From assembly GCF_900116045.1 (NCBI RefSeq), contig NZ_LT630450.1, forward strand, positions 2,690,501 to 2,754,500: a stretch of 64,000 nt of DNA, given 5' to 3'. Shown piece by piece: positions 17,388 through 25,277 of this stretch (its first letter is position 1; each line of letters opens with the position of its first letter). The stretch is from Desulfovibrio piger. GTDB lineage: Bacteria; Desulfobacterota; Desulfovibrionia; Desulfovibrionales; Desulfovibrionaceae. The notes under the pieces are model-generated. The model was given only the letters and a program-made list of their open reading frames with translations, searched no databases and was not told the DNA's origin. The position numbers were made by a program, and so were the translations under genes.

Positions 17388-18770
17388 ATGCTTTCTGAAC
17401 GCGAAGTTATCAACACGCTCAACATGCTCCGCAACGAGCATCTGGACGTGCGCACCGTGACCCTGGGCGTGAGCCTGTTCGACTGCGTCAGCCACGACAT
17501 CGACCTCTTCACCGGCAACGTCAAAGCCAAGCTGCACCGCTATGCCTCCCAGCTGGTCAACGTCTGCAACGAGGTGGGCGACAAGTACGGCATCCCGGTG
17601 GTCAACAAACGTATCAGCGTCAGCCCCATCGCCGTGGTGGGGGCCCCCTTCGGCCCCGACGGCATGGTGCGCGTCTGCCAGGCCCTGGACGAAGCGGCCA
17701 AGGAAGCCGGCGTCGACTTCCTGGGCGGTTTTTCCGCCCTGGTGGAAAAAGGGTTCGCCAACGGTGACCGTGCCCTCATCGAGGCCCTGCCCGAAGCCCT
17801 GGCCACCACGGACCGCATCTGCTCCTCCATCAACGTGGCCTCCTCCCGTTCCGGCATCAATATGGATGCCGTGGCCCTGATGGGCGAACAGATCCTCAAG
17901 GTGGCCCAGGCCACGGCCGACCGCGGCGGCCTTGGCTGCGCCAAGCTGGTGGTCTTCGCCAACATCCCGCAGGACGTGCCCTTCATGGCCGGTGCCTATC
18001 TGGGCGTGGGCGAGCCCGATGTGGTCATCAACGTGGGCGTCTCCGGCCCCGGCGTGGTCAAGAAGGCCATCGACCGCGCCCTGGAGCACAGCCGCCACGG
18101 CGGCAGGCCCATGACCCTGCTGGATGTGGCCGAAGTCATCAAGCGCACGGCCTACAAGGTGACCCGCGTGGGCGAGATGATCGGTAACGAAGTGGCCCAG
18201 CGCCTGGGCCTGCCCTTCGGCGTGGCCGACCTTTCCCTGGCGCCCACCCCGGCCGTGGGCGACAGCGTGGGCGAGATCTTCCAGAGCGTGGGGCTGTCCA
18301 GCATCGGGGCGCCCGGCACCACGGCCGTGCTGGCCATGCTCAACGATGCCGTGAAAAAGGGCGGCGCCTTCGCCTCCTCGTCCGTGGGCGGCCTGTCCGG
18401 CGCCTTCATCCCTGTTTCCGAGGACTCCAGCATCGAGGCGGCGGCCACCTCCGGTCTGCTGAGCCTGGAAAAGCTGGAAGCCATGACCAGCGTCTGCTCC
18501 GTGGGCCTGGACATGATCGCCATCCCCGGTGATACCCCGGCCAGCACCATCTCCGGCCTCATCGCCGACGAGATGGCCATCGGCATGATCAACCACAAGA
18601 CCACGGCCGTGCGCGTCATCCCCGTGCCCGGCAAGGGCGTGGGCGAGGAAGTGAGCTTCGGCGGCCTGCTGGGCAAGGCGGCCATCATCCCCGTGCCCAA
18701 GGGCGACGCCAGTGCCTTCATCGGCCTGGGCGGCCGCATCCCGGCCCCCATCCACAGCCTGAAGAACTAG
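17388..18770 (+). CDS. PFL-family protein, UPF0210 (DUF711)
   Basis: This 460-residue protein matches the UPF0210/DUF711 family in length and N-terminus ([20 protein letters not shown]), with glycine-rich blocks [13 protein letters not shown] and [16 protein letters not shown]. The fold is related to pyruvate formate-lyase-like barrels, but no glycyl radical motif is seen and the reaction is unknown. AAGGA stands before the ATG. It probably forms a functional pair with the ACT protein upstream. Confidence 0.85.
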   Translation: MLSEREVINTLNMLRNEHLDVRTVTLGVSLFDCVSHDIDLFTGNVKAKLHRYASQLVNVCNEVGDKYGIPVVNKRISVSPIAVVGAPFGPDGMVRVCQALDEAAKEAGVDFLGGFSALVEKGFANGDRALIEALPEALATTDRICSSINVASSRSGINMDAVALMGEQILKVAQATADRGGLGCAKLVVFANIPQDVPFMAGAYLGVGEPDVVINVGVSGPGVVKKAIDRALEHSRHGGRPMTLLDVAEVIKRTAYKVTRVGEMIGNEVAQRLGLPFGVADLSLAPTPAVGDSVGEIFQSVGLSSIGAPGTTAVLAMLNDAVKKGGAFASSSVGGLSGAFIPVSEDSSIEAAATSGLLSLEKLEAMTSVCSVGLDMIAIPGDTPASTISGLIADEMAIGMINHKTTAVRVIPVPGKGVGEEVSFGGLLGKAAIIPVPKGDASAFIGLGGRIPAPIHSLKN

Positions 18771-18788
18771 CCGGCAGCTGACGACAAT

Positions 18789-18827
18789 AAAAAAGGACGG
18801 GATCTTTTCCCGTCCTTTTGTGCTTTT
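18789..18827 (+). terminator. Terminator after UPF0210 gene
   Basis: A 12-bp stem (18791-18802 with 18808-18819) is flanked by A6 and TTTTGTGCTTTT. It ends the ACT-UPF0210 unit. The following spacer holds further inverted repeats, such as atgtccg/cggacat at 18854-18878. Confidence 0.85.
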
Positions 18828-19029
18828 GGGGGGAAGGAGCCCGGCTTCCCCAGATGTCCGGGCCGCTCATGCGGACATCCGGCGGCCGTTTTGCCGGCCG
18901 GTCATGCCGGGGCCCTCTCTTGCTGGCATGTCGGCAGCGGCATGGGTGACGGGAGCAGGGCATCCTCCTCCAGCCCTGTGCGGCGCGCTGGCTTTTTGTC
19001 CGTGCTGCGACATCAGGAGGAGAGGGACA

Positions 19030-19767
19030 ATGGCCGGACGAGGCCGGACAGACGAGGGAGGCAGGAGGATGCCGGAAGGGGATTTTTTCCGCTGCGATCA
19101 GGCGGCCGTGGATTATCTGGCCCGCAAGGACAAAAAGCTGGCAGCGGCCATGCAGGCCATCGGTCCGGTACGGCGGGAGGTCATGCCGGATCTTTTCCAG
19201 GCCCTGATGCATGCCATCACGGGCCAGCAGATCAGCATGGCGGCCCAGCGCACGGTCTGGGGACGTTTGTGCGGCCTGCTGGGCGAGGTCACGCCGCAAA
19301 ATTTGCTGGCCCGGCCGCAGGCGGCCTTGCAGGCCCTGGGGCTTTCCGCGCGCAAGGTGGACTACATGCGCGGCATCGCGCGGCAGGTGGTGGACGGGGA
19401 ACTGGATCTGCCGGGCATGGCCGCCCTGGAGGACGCCGAAGTCTGCCGCCGCCTTTCCGCCCTGCGCGGCATCGGCGTCTGGACGGCCGAGATGCTGCTG
19501 CTCTTCTCCCTGCAGCGGCCCGACATCCTGAGCTATGACGATCTGGCCATCCGGCGCGGCCTGCGCATGCTCTACCGGCACAAAGAGATGCCGCGGGAAC
19601 GCTTCGAGCGCTACCGCAGGCGTTTCTCTCCCTATGGTTCGCTGGCCTCGCTCTATCTGTGGGCCATCGCCGGCGGGGCCCTGCCGCAGCTGGACGATCC
19701 GGCGGAACGCGGAAAAGGCGGTGTCCGCCCTTCCGGGCGTGGCAGAGGAACGCCGGTGAAGTCCTGA
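19030..19767 (+). CDS. alkA: DNA-3-methyladenine glycosylase II
   Basis: This 245-residue base-excision repair enzyme belongs to the HhH-GPD superfamily. The helix-hairpin-helix LRGIGVWTAEMLLLFS is followed by the loop SYDDLAIRRGL, whose second aspartate aligns with the catalytic Asp of AlkA. It removes alkylated purines from DNA. The ATG at 19030 has AGGAGG about nine bases upstream. A second ATG at 19069 directly abuts another AGGAGG and is less likely. It lacks the N-terminal AlkA_N domain, like many short bacterial forms. The last 25 residues are basic and probably disordered. Confidence 0.85.
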   Translation: MAGRGRTDEGGRRMPEGDFFRCDQAAVDYLARKDKKLAAAMQAIGPVRREVMPDLFQALMHAITGQQISMAAQRTVWGRLCGLLGEVTPQNLLARPQAALQALGLSARKVDYMRGIARQVVDGELDLPGMAALEDAEVCRRLSALRGIGVWTAEMLLLFSLQRPDILSYDDLAIRRGLRMLYRHKEMPRERFERYRRRFSPYGSLASLYLWAIAGGALPQLDDPAERGKGGVRPSGRGRGTPVKS

Positions 19768-19971
19768 GCGCTGCCGCCTGTTGCGGGGGCGCACGGCCGT
19801 CCAGTCTGCGTGAACGGGGGCGTTTCGGAGGCCCGGGAACGGACGGGGATTTCGTGTCGGGCCTGCCTGCGCGCACGGAGGCTTTTTCCCTGATGGCGCT
19901 GCTGCCTGTCGTGCTCATGGCATGCACAGGGACGACTTGCGTACCGCCGCACCCCAGACCCTCCGCATACT

Positions 19972-20006
19972 AAAAAAGGCCCTGCGGCGTGTTCCGCAGG
20001 GCCTTT
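19972..20006 (-). terminator. Terminator after glcG-like gene
   Basis: A 13-bp perfect stem (19975-19987 with 19994-20006) is followed on the minus strand by a T6 run (complement of 19972-19977). It also separates the convergent alkA gene. Confidence 0.88.
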
Positions 20007-20017
20007 GCCGTACGGGG

Positions 20018-20509
20018 CTACTTGAGGGCCGCGGCGCCTGCCTTGGCCACGTTGGTGTCCTCGGCCACGCTGCCGCCGCTGACGCCGATGGCGCCCACGA
20101 TGACGTTGTCACGGACCAGCAGCTCACCGCCGCCAAAGATCACCAGGCCGCCGTTGGTGGCCTCGATGCCGAACAGCTCCTGTCCGGGCTGGGAAGCGGC
20201 GCCCAGGGTGGAGGTGGGCATGTTGAAGTAACGGGCCGTGACGGCCTTCTTGGTGGAGACGTCGATGCTGCCGATGAAGGCGCCGTCCTGACGCACGAAG
20301 GCCTTCAGGTTGCCGCCCGCATCCACGATGGCGATATTCATGGGCACGCCCTGGGCCTTGGCCTTGACTAGGGCCGCATCGAGAACCTTCTGGGCCTCGG
20401 CCAGGGTCAGGTCGCCGGGAAGCTGGGTCGCGGGGGCCTTGGTCTTGGCCTGGGCCAGACCGGCGCAGAGGACGAGAGCCAGAACGAGAGGAACGATACG
20501 CTTCAGCAT
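20018..20509 (-). CDS. Secreted GlcG/HbpS-family heme-binding-like protein (first)
   Basis: This 163-residue protein has a signal peptide (1-21, ending LAQA) and one GlcG (DUF336) domain. The domain shows LTLAEAQKVLDAAL, IAIVDAGGNLKAFVRQDGA, KAVTARYF, and the glycine-rich end GAIGVSGGSVAEDTNVAKAG. Members bind heme, cobalamin or related ligands, or act as sensors; the ligand here is unknown. The start at 20509 has AGGAG ten bases upstream. A second secreted member of the family is encoded at 55920-56429. Confidence 0.82.
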   Translation of the reverse strand: MLKRIVPLVLALVLCAGLAQAKTKAPATQLPGDLTLAEAQKVLDAALVKAKAQGVPMNIAIVDAGGNLKAFVRQDGAFIGSIDVSTKKAVTARYFNMPTSTLGAASQPGQELFGIEATNGGLVIFGGGELLVRDNVIVGAIGVSGGSVAEDTNVAKAGAAALK

Positions 20510-20718
20510 ACAGGACTCCTTTTGCCCGCAAGGGCGGTTTCCTCCTGCTCTAGCACGCTGCCGGTATGGGGGCAAGGGAGGGGGCCCGTTCCCGTGATGG
20601 TCCGGCACCGCATCATCCTCCTCCGCTGCCCGCACGGGCAGGCCCTGCGTCTGCCTCGGGCCGCCATCCCCAAAGCCGGCGGCGCATGGCTGCCGGCCCG
20701 GCATCAGGCATGGGAGGA

Positions 20719-21498
20719 TCAGGCGCCGGGCAGATGGGGCGAGATGAAGAAGCGCCAGACCAGGGTGGCCAGCAGCAGGGAGAGCGAGACCCAGAGGAAG
20801 CGGCGCACGGCCTCGGTGCCGACCTTGATGGCCAGGCGGCTGCCCAGCCAGTTGCCCGCGATGTTGGCCGCCATCATGGGCAGGCCGATGCTCCAGATGA
20901 CGGCGCCGTTCCAGATGAAGAGGATCATGGCGCCGAGGTTGGAGGCGAAGTTCATGACCTTGGACGTGGCCGAGGCTTCGATGAGGCTGATGCGCAGCAC
21001 CCAGTGCAGGGCCAGGATCAGGAAACTGCCGGTGCCGGGGCCGAAAAAGCCGTCATAGATGCCCACGATGAGGAAGCAGAGCGGCGCCAGTATCCAGTAG
21101 CGGCGGCCGGTGGTGAGCTGGGGCTTCTCCTGTTCCTTCTTGGGCATGAGGGTGGCCAGCATGGCGAAGGGCAGCAGGACCACCAGCACCTTGCCCAGCA
21201 GATCGGGCGGGATGTAGAGGGCCAGCTCGGTGCCGATGGCCGCCCCTGCCAGCGAAAAGCCCACGCCCAGCAGGGCCAGCCGCCAGAGGATGAGGTGGCT
21301 GCGGGCAAAATTGAGCATGGCCACGCCGGTGCCCAGGCAGCAGCCCACCTTGTTGGTGCCCAGGGCCAGCTGGGGCGGCAGGCCGGAAAGCAGCAGGGCG
21401 GGGATGGTGATGAGGCCGCCGCCGCCCGCGATGGAGTCGATGAAGCCCGCCACGAAGGCGGCGCAGGTGCAGAAAAGGATGACGGCCGTGCTGACCAT
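20719..21498 (-). CDS. TSUP (TauE/SafE) family membrane transporter
   Basis: This 259-residue protein has about eight membrane segments and the TSUP hallmarks FIDSIAGGGGLITIPALLLSG near the N-terminus and GIYDGFFGPGTGSFL in the second half, a repeat of the first motif. The family exports or imports sulfite, sulfonates or other small organic sulfur compounds. The substrate is not predictable here. It starts at 21498, right after the DUF486 stop codon, so the two are probably co-transcribed. Confidence 0.88.
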   Translation of the reverse strand: MVSTAVILFCTCAAFVAGFIDSIAGGGGLITIPALLLSGLPPQLALGTNKVGCCLGTGVAMLNFARSHLILWRLALLGVGFSLAGAAIGTELALYIPPDLLGKVLVVLLPFAMLATLMPKKEQEKPQLTTGRRYWILAPLCFLIVGIYDGFFGPGTGSFLILALHWVLRISLIEASATSKVMNFASNLGAMILFIWNGAVIWSIGLPMMAANIAGNWLGSRLAIKVGTEAVRRFLWVSLSLLLATLVWRFFISPHLPGA

Positions 21499-21499
21499 G

Positions 21500-21847
21500 C
21501 TACCATTCCTTGAAGATGACGTAGGCCGCCAGCACGATGAGGGCGAAGCCCAGCACATGGTTCCAGCGCAGGGTCTCGTGCAGGTAGAAGACGGAGAAGA
21601 GCGAGAAGACCGTGAGGGAGATGACCTCCTGGATGGTCTTCAGCTCCGCCGCATTGAAATAGCCGTAGCCGATGCGGTTGGCCGGCACCTGCAGCACATA
21701 CTCGAAGAAGGCGATGCACCAGCTGATGAAGATGACCAGGGGCAGGGCCATGCTCTTGTGCTTCAGGTGACCGTACCAGGCAAAGGTCATGAAGACATTG
21801 GAGAGCACCAGCAGGCCGACTGTGGCGACCGGGACGGGGATCTGCAT
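21500..21847 (-). CDS. DMT-superfamily small membrane protein, DUF486
   Basis: This 115-residue integral membrane protein has four predicted helices and the family sequence FAWYGHLKHK, then FISWCIAFFEYVLQVPANRI and YFNAAELKTIQEVISL. This is DUF486, related to small drug/metabolite transporters. AAGGAGC precedes the ATG. It forms a two-gene unit with the TSUP gene. Function is not established. Confidence 0.85.
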   Translation of the reverse strand: MQIPVPVATVGLLVLSNVFMTFAWYGHLKHKSMALPLVIFISWCIAFFEYVLQVPANRIGYGYFNAAELKTIQEVISLTVFSLFSVFYLHETLRWNHVLGFALIVLAAYVIFKEW

Positions 21848-21872
21848 GACAGGCTCCTTCGTGCAGATAAAG

Positions 21873-21899
21873 AAAAAACGCCCATGTTTCCACAGGCGT
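21873..21899 (-). terminator. Terminator of tRNA-Thr copy 2
   Basis: On the minus strand a 9-bp stem with two G-T pairs carries a GAAA tetraloop (hairpin 21878-21899) and is followed by six T residues. The same hairpin follows the other tRNA-Thr copy. Confidence 0.85.
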
Positions 21900-21908
21900 T
21901 GAAATTTC

Positions 21909-21984
21909 TGGAGCCCTTGACCAGGATTGAACTGGTGACCTCATCCTTACCAAGGATGCACTCTACCGACTGAGCTACAAGGGC
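21909..21984 (-). tRNA. tRNA-Thr(GGU), copy 2
   Basis: A 76-nt cloverleaf reads on the minus strand from 21984 with a perfect 7-bp acceptor stem (GCCCTTG/CAAGGGC). The anticodon loop TTGGTAA has anticodon GGT, the T-loop is TTCAATC, discriminator T, and the 3' CCA is encoded. It is identical to the copy at 22049-22124. Confidence 0.97.
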
Positions 21985-22008
21985 GGTCGTATATGTCCGG
22001 GTTTCCCC

Positions 22009-22036
22009 AAAAAAACGCCCATGTTTCCACAGGCGT
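22009..22036 (-). terminator. Terminator of tRNA-Thr copy 1
   Basis: The same GAAA-capped hairpin as at 21878-21899 (here 22015-22036) is followed on the minus strand by T7. It lies between the two tRNA copies, so copy 2 depends on readthrough or processing. Confidence 0.8.
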
Positions 22037-22048
22037 CGTGTTGTTTTC

Positions 22049-22124
22049 TGGAGCCCTTGACCAGGATTGAACTGGTGACCTCATCCTTACCAAGGATGCA
22101 CTCTACCGACTGAGCTACAAGGGC
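22049..22124 (-). tRNA. tRNA-Thr(GGU), copy 1
   Basis: An identical 76-nt cloverleaf to the downstream copy, offset by 140 bp, with anticodon GGT and encoded CCA. It is the promoter-proximal copy on the minus strand. Confidence 0.97.
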
Positions 22125-22141
22125 GCGCTCAACGAAGAGAA

Positions 22142-22170
22142 CTTCTACGGAAAAAGTCCGCCGGGGTCAA
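22142..22170 (-). promoter_or_regulatory. Sigma70 promoter of the tRNA-Thr pair
   Basis: On the minus strand TTGACC (22165-22170) and TAGAAG (22142-22147) are 17 bp apart, about 18 bp upstream of the tRNA. The same -10 hexamer and spacing occur in the S10 operon promoter. Confidence 0.7.
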
Positions 22171-22268
22171 GCGATTTTTTCATTTTTTGCCGAGAAAATA
22201 TCCCCTTGCCTGTAATAGGCCGGAATCCTTCACCTGACGGCCCTTCTTCGCCCGGCGGTGAAGCCCCG

Positions 22269-22817
22269 TCAGCGCTGTTCCAGCAGGCGCATGAAGCCCC
22301 GGAAGAGGGCGCGGCGGGCATGGGGCGGGCGCCGGTCATCTTCCCTGCGGGCTTCGGCCAGCAGCTTTTCCAGCTCCGGGCGCCCCGCGGCTTCGGCATC
22401 GGGCCAGGGGAAGGCGGCCAGGAGGGCATCCACGTCCGCCTCGGCAGCGGAGAGCAATTTTTCCCGCCACTGCTCGGCCAGATGCAGGCGGGCGGCATCG
22501 GCCTGCTGGCCGTTCCTGCGGGCCTCGATGGCTTCGGCCAGCGGCCCGGCGTCCACCCCGCGCATGAGGCGGCCTATGAACTGGAGCTGGCGGCGCCTGC
22601 CTTCGCGGTTGCTGATGCGGGCATACAGGCGCAGGGCCTCCAGCAGGTCGGGCGTCAGGGGCAGCCTGTCCAGCTCGCTGACGGGCAGTTTGGTCAGCTC
22701 GGCGCCCAGATCCTGCAGGGCCGAGCTCTGGCGCTTTTTGGCCGAGCGGCTGAGCTGTTCGGGGGCCTCCTGGCCGCTGGTCTCCGCATCCCATTGGTAC
22801 TGTTTCTTGCGCGGCAT
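22269..22817 (-). CDS. darP: Ribosome-associated protein DarP (YjgA, DUF615)
   Basis: This 182-residue helical, charged protein has the YjgA/DarP pattern RSAKKRQSSALQDLGAELTK, LPLTPDLLEAL and RRQLQFIGRLMR. In E. coli DarP joins late large-subunit assembly intermediates. The N-terminus (MPRKKQYQWD) is basic. It ends an apparent minus-strand unit with mqnP, whose stop lies one base upstream of this ATG. Confidence 0.88.
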   Translation of the reverse strand: MPRKKQYQWDAETSGQEAPEQLSRSAKKRQSSALQDLGAELTKLPVSELDRLPLTPDLLEALRLYARISNREGRRRQLQFIGRLMRGVDAGPLAEAIEARRNGQQADAARLHLAEQWREKLLSAAEADVDALLAAFPWPDAEAAGRPELEKLLAEARREDDRRPPHARRALFRGFMRLLEQR

Positions 22818-22818
22818 C

Positions 22819-23748
22819 TTAGAGCACCACTCCCAGGATGACGCCCACCAGCACCAGCGGCGAGATGATGCCGTTGAGGGTGAAGAAGACCATGTTCACG
22901 CGGCTGAGGTCCTGCGGGCGCATCAGATGGTGCTCCCAGAACAGAATGGCGGACACGCCGGCCCAGAGCACATACCAGGGCCAGGCCAGCCCGGCGGCGA
23001 TGCCGGTCAGGAACAGGAAGATGGACGTGACGGCATGGGAGAAACCGGCGATGGCCAGGGCCGTGTCCGGGCCGTAGACCGAGGGCACGGAGCAGAGACG
23101 GAAGGCCACGTCGAAGTCATAGTCCTGGAAGGAATAGTAGATGTCGAAGGCGCCCACCCAGAAGGTCACGGCAAAGAACAGCATGACGGGGCCCAGTCCC
23201 AGGGCCTCGGGATTCACGGCCAGGGCACCGGCCAGGGGCGCCAGGCCGAGGGTGGCCCCCAGCCAGAAGTGGCAGATGGCCGAAAAGCGCTTGGTCAGGC
23301 TGTAGGCGGCGGCAAAGAGCAGGGCGGGCACCGAAAGGACGAGGCAGACCGTGTTGATGGCCGCACAGGCCAGGACGAAGATGACCGCCATGACCAGGGA
23401 AAAGACCCAGGCCTGGCGCACGCTGATCTCGCCGGTGACCAGATGGCGGTTGGCGGTGCGGGGGTTCTCGCGGTCAAAGGGCAGGTCGAAGATGCGGTTG
23501 ATGCCCATGGCGAAGGAGCGCACGCCCACCATGGCGATGGTCAGCAGGATGAGCTTGTCCCACGGCGGCATGCCGCCGGCGGCCATGACCGAACCGGCCC
23601 AGGCATAGGGCAGGGCGAAGATGGAATGCTCGATGCGGATCATGCGGCAGAAGGAGACGAAGCCGCGGACGGAAAAGCGTCGGCACAGATCCCCGGGACG
23701 GCAGGACGGCAGGGAAAAACGGGGCAGGGTGAATCGGGGCAGTTTCAT
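22819..23748 (-). CDS. mqnP: UbiA-family prenyltransferase, probably MqnP of menaquinone synthesis
   Basis: This 309-residue membrane enzyme has about eight helices. The two aspartate motifs of UbiA prenyltransferases are present: NRIFDLPFDRENPRTANR (near residues 85-102) and DIYYSFQDYDFD (near 200-211). In a futalosine-pathway organism (mqnA, C, D and E are in this window) the matching step is prenylation of the naphthoate product, done by MqnP. That assignment comes from context; the family also includes UbiA proper. It starts just after the MogA-like gene stop. Confidence 0.82.
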   Translation of the reverse strand: MKLPRFTLPRFSLPSCRPGDLCRRFSVRGFVSFCRMIRIEHSIFALPYAWAGSVMAAGGMPPWDKLILLTIAMVGVRSFAMGINRIFDLPFDRENPRTANRHLVTGEISVRQAWVFSLVMAVIFVLACAAINTVCLVLSVPALLFAAAYSLTKRFSAICHFWLGATLGLAPLAGALAVNPEALGLGPVMLFFAVTFWVGAFDIYYSFQDYDFDVAFRLCSVPSVYGPDTALAIAGFSHAVTSIFLFLTGIAAGLAWPWYVLWAGVSAILFWEHHLMRPQDLSRVNMVFFTLNGIISPLVLVGVILGVVL

Positions 23749-23754
23749 CAGGGA

Positions 23755-24537
23755 TTAACCTCCACAGTCGGCGGGATCGCCGTGCAACTTGTCCAGCGCA
23801 TGGGGCAGGGCGGGCAGGACAGCTTCCAGATTTTCCACGACGGCCTTGCGGCTGCCGGGCAGGTTGATGATGATGCTCTGTCCCAGCACGCCGGCCACCG
23901 CACGCGAGATGGCCGCGTGGGGCGTCTTGGCCAGGCTGGCCTGCATCATGGCCATGCTGAAGCCGGGCAGGGGATAGTCCAGCACCGCGGACGTGATCTG
24001 CGGCGAGATGTCGCGCGGGCCCACGCCCGTGCCGCCGCTGGTGCAGATGATGTCATAGCCCTGGTTCAGGGCCAGATCCACCAGCAGGGCGCGCAGCTGC
24101 ACCGCGTCGTCGGGCAGCAGGAAGCCCTGGCTGTGGCACAGGGGCAGGGCGTCGGCCACCAGGGCGGCCATGGCCGGGCCGCTGGTATCGTCACGCATGC
24201 CCTGGGAGCCCTTGTCCGAAAGGGTCACCCAGGCCAGGGCGCGGCCCGTGCGCCGTGTCTCAAGGCTGATCTCGCCCACGGGCAGATCCGCCAGGGCGCG
24301 GGTCATCAGGCATTGCAGGGCGTGGCCGCCGTCATCGGCGGGCAGCCAGCAGCGGCCCGTGACGCGCAGCAGCTCCACATGGTTCGCATCATACAGGCCG
24401 GTGCCCACAGGGATGAAGGGACACTGGCGCACCAGCGGGGACGCCAGACGATGGCTGGGCATCCCTGCGACCCGGGCCACGGAAAGGGGCATGAGGCCCC
24501 CGGCGGAACAGGCGCGCAAGGCAACAGAAAGTTTCAT
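23755..24537 (-). CDS. MogA/MoaB-type molybdopterin protein with N-terminal extension
   Basis: This 260-residue protein has a C-terminal MoaB/Mog domain (about 95-255), with TSGGTGVGPRDISPQ and NLPGSRKAVVENLEAVLPAL, which bind molybdopterin and adenylate it for molybdenum insertion. The first 90 residues (MKLSVALRACSAGG onward) form an extra domain I do not recognise. The ATG at 24537 is supported by GGAGG just upstream. Mo/W enzymes such as formate dehydrogenase would need it, which fits a selenium-using anaerobe. Confidence 0.82.
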   Translation of the reverse strand: MKLSVALRACSAGGLMPLSVARVAGMPSHRLASPLVRQCPFIPVGTGLYDANHVELLRVTGRCWLPADDGGHALQCLMTRALADLPVGEISLETRRTGRALAWVTLSDKGSQGMRDDTSGPAMAALVADALPLCHSQGFLLPDDAVQLRALLVDLALNQGYDIICTSGGTGVGPRDISPQITSAVLDYPLPGFSMAMMQASLAKTPHAAISRAVAGVLGQSIIINLPGSRKAVVENLEAVLPALPHALDKLHGDPADCGG

Positions 24538-24662
24538 GCATCCTCCACAGACTGCCAAAACGGCAGATGACGGCCGCTATTGTAGCGGCAAGCACAATAA
24601 GTTACAAGGACGGCAGCCGCGGCCCGTTCCCGGTGCCCGGCAAGATCAGCAAAGGAGTTTCC

Positions 24663-25166
24663 ATGTCCACCACCCGCAGCCAGGACCAGACGCAGCACCT
24701 GCATGTGCTGGGCACCGGCAAGATGCCCGAATTGCAGGGCGGCCCCAGCACGGCGCTGCTGGAATCCTTCCCCAACCGTTATCCCCGGCGCCCGTACGTC
24801 ATCAGCATCACCTTTCCCGAGTTCACCTCCCTGTGCCCGGTGACGGGACAGCCGGACATGGGCACCATCACCGTGGAGTACATCCCGGACCAGCTGTGCG
24901 TGGAATCCAAGAGCTTCAAGCTGTACATGTTCGCCTTCCGCAACCACCAGTCCTTCATGGAGACCATCACCAACACCGTGCTGGAAGACCTGTGGACCGT
25001 GCTGGCCCCCTGCTGGTGCCGCGTCAAGGGCCTGTTCGTGCCCCGTGGCGGCACGCGCATCCATGTCTTTGCCGAGCAGTTCAAGGACATGCCCGAGGAA
25101 AAGGACGCCGCCGTCCGGGCCGCTGTCCAGGCCTGGCGTACGGAAAGCGATCCGCACAGACCGTGA
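24663..25166 (+). CDS. queF: NADPH-dependent 7-cyano-7-deazaguanine reductase QueF
   Basis: This 167-residue short-type QueF reduces preQ0 to preQ1 in queuosine synthesis. The active-site cysteine C58 lies in EFTSLCPVTGQPD with the proton donor D65. The motifs ESKSFKLYMFAFRNHQSF bind substrate and NADPH. The ATG at 24663 has AAAGGAG seven bases upstream. No preQ1 riboswitch was recognised in the 125-bp leader. Two terminator hairpins follow. Confidence 0.93.
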   Translation: MSTTRSQDQTQHLHVLGTGKMPELQGGPSTALLESFPNRYPRRPYVISITFPEFTSLCPVTGQPDMGTITVEYIPDQLCVESKSFKLYMFAFRNHQSFMETITNTVLEDLWTVLAPCWCRVKGLFVPRGGTRIHVFAEQFKDMPEEKDAAVRAAVQAWRTESDPHRP

Positions 25167-25175
25167 CGCCGCCGT

Positions 25176-25211
25176 CTCCGGCAGGGGAACGTTTCCTGCC
25201 GGAGGCTTTTT
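25176..25211 (+). terminator. Terminator after queF
   Basis: A 10-bp perfect stem (25176-25185 with 25195-25204) is followed by GCTTTTT at 25205-25211. Confidence 0.85.
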
Positions 25212-25229
25212 CGGTGTGCCGTGCGCCCG

Positions 25230-25262
25230 GTCCCGGTCCCAGCCGGTACCGGGACGTCTTTT
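25230..25262 (+). terminator. Second hairpin with T-tract before murJ
   Basis: An 8-bp stem (25230-25237 with 25248-25255) is followed by GTCTTTT. It ends 15 bases before the murJ start and overlaps its leader, so it may act as an attenuator or a back-up terminator. Confidence 0.55.
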
Positions 25263-25277
25263 ATTAAGGATGTGCCC

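Noticed and set aside
24538..24662. preQ1 riboswitch before queF
   Set aside because: A small hairpin (gccgct/agcggc) exists, but the characteristic preQ1 aptamer pattern was not recognised.
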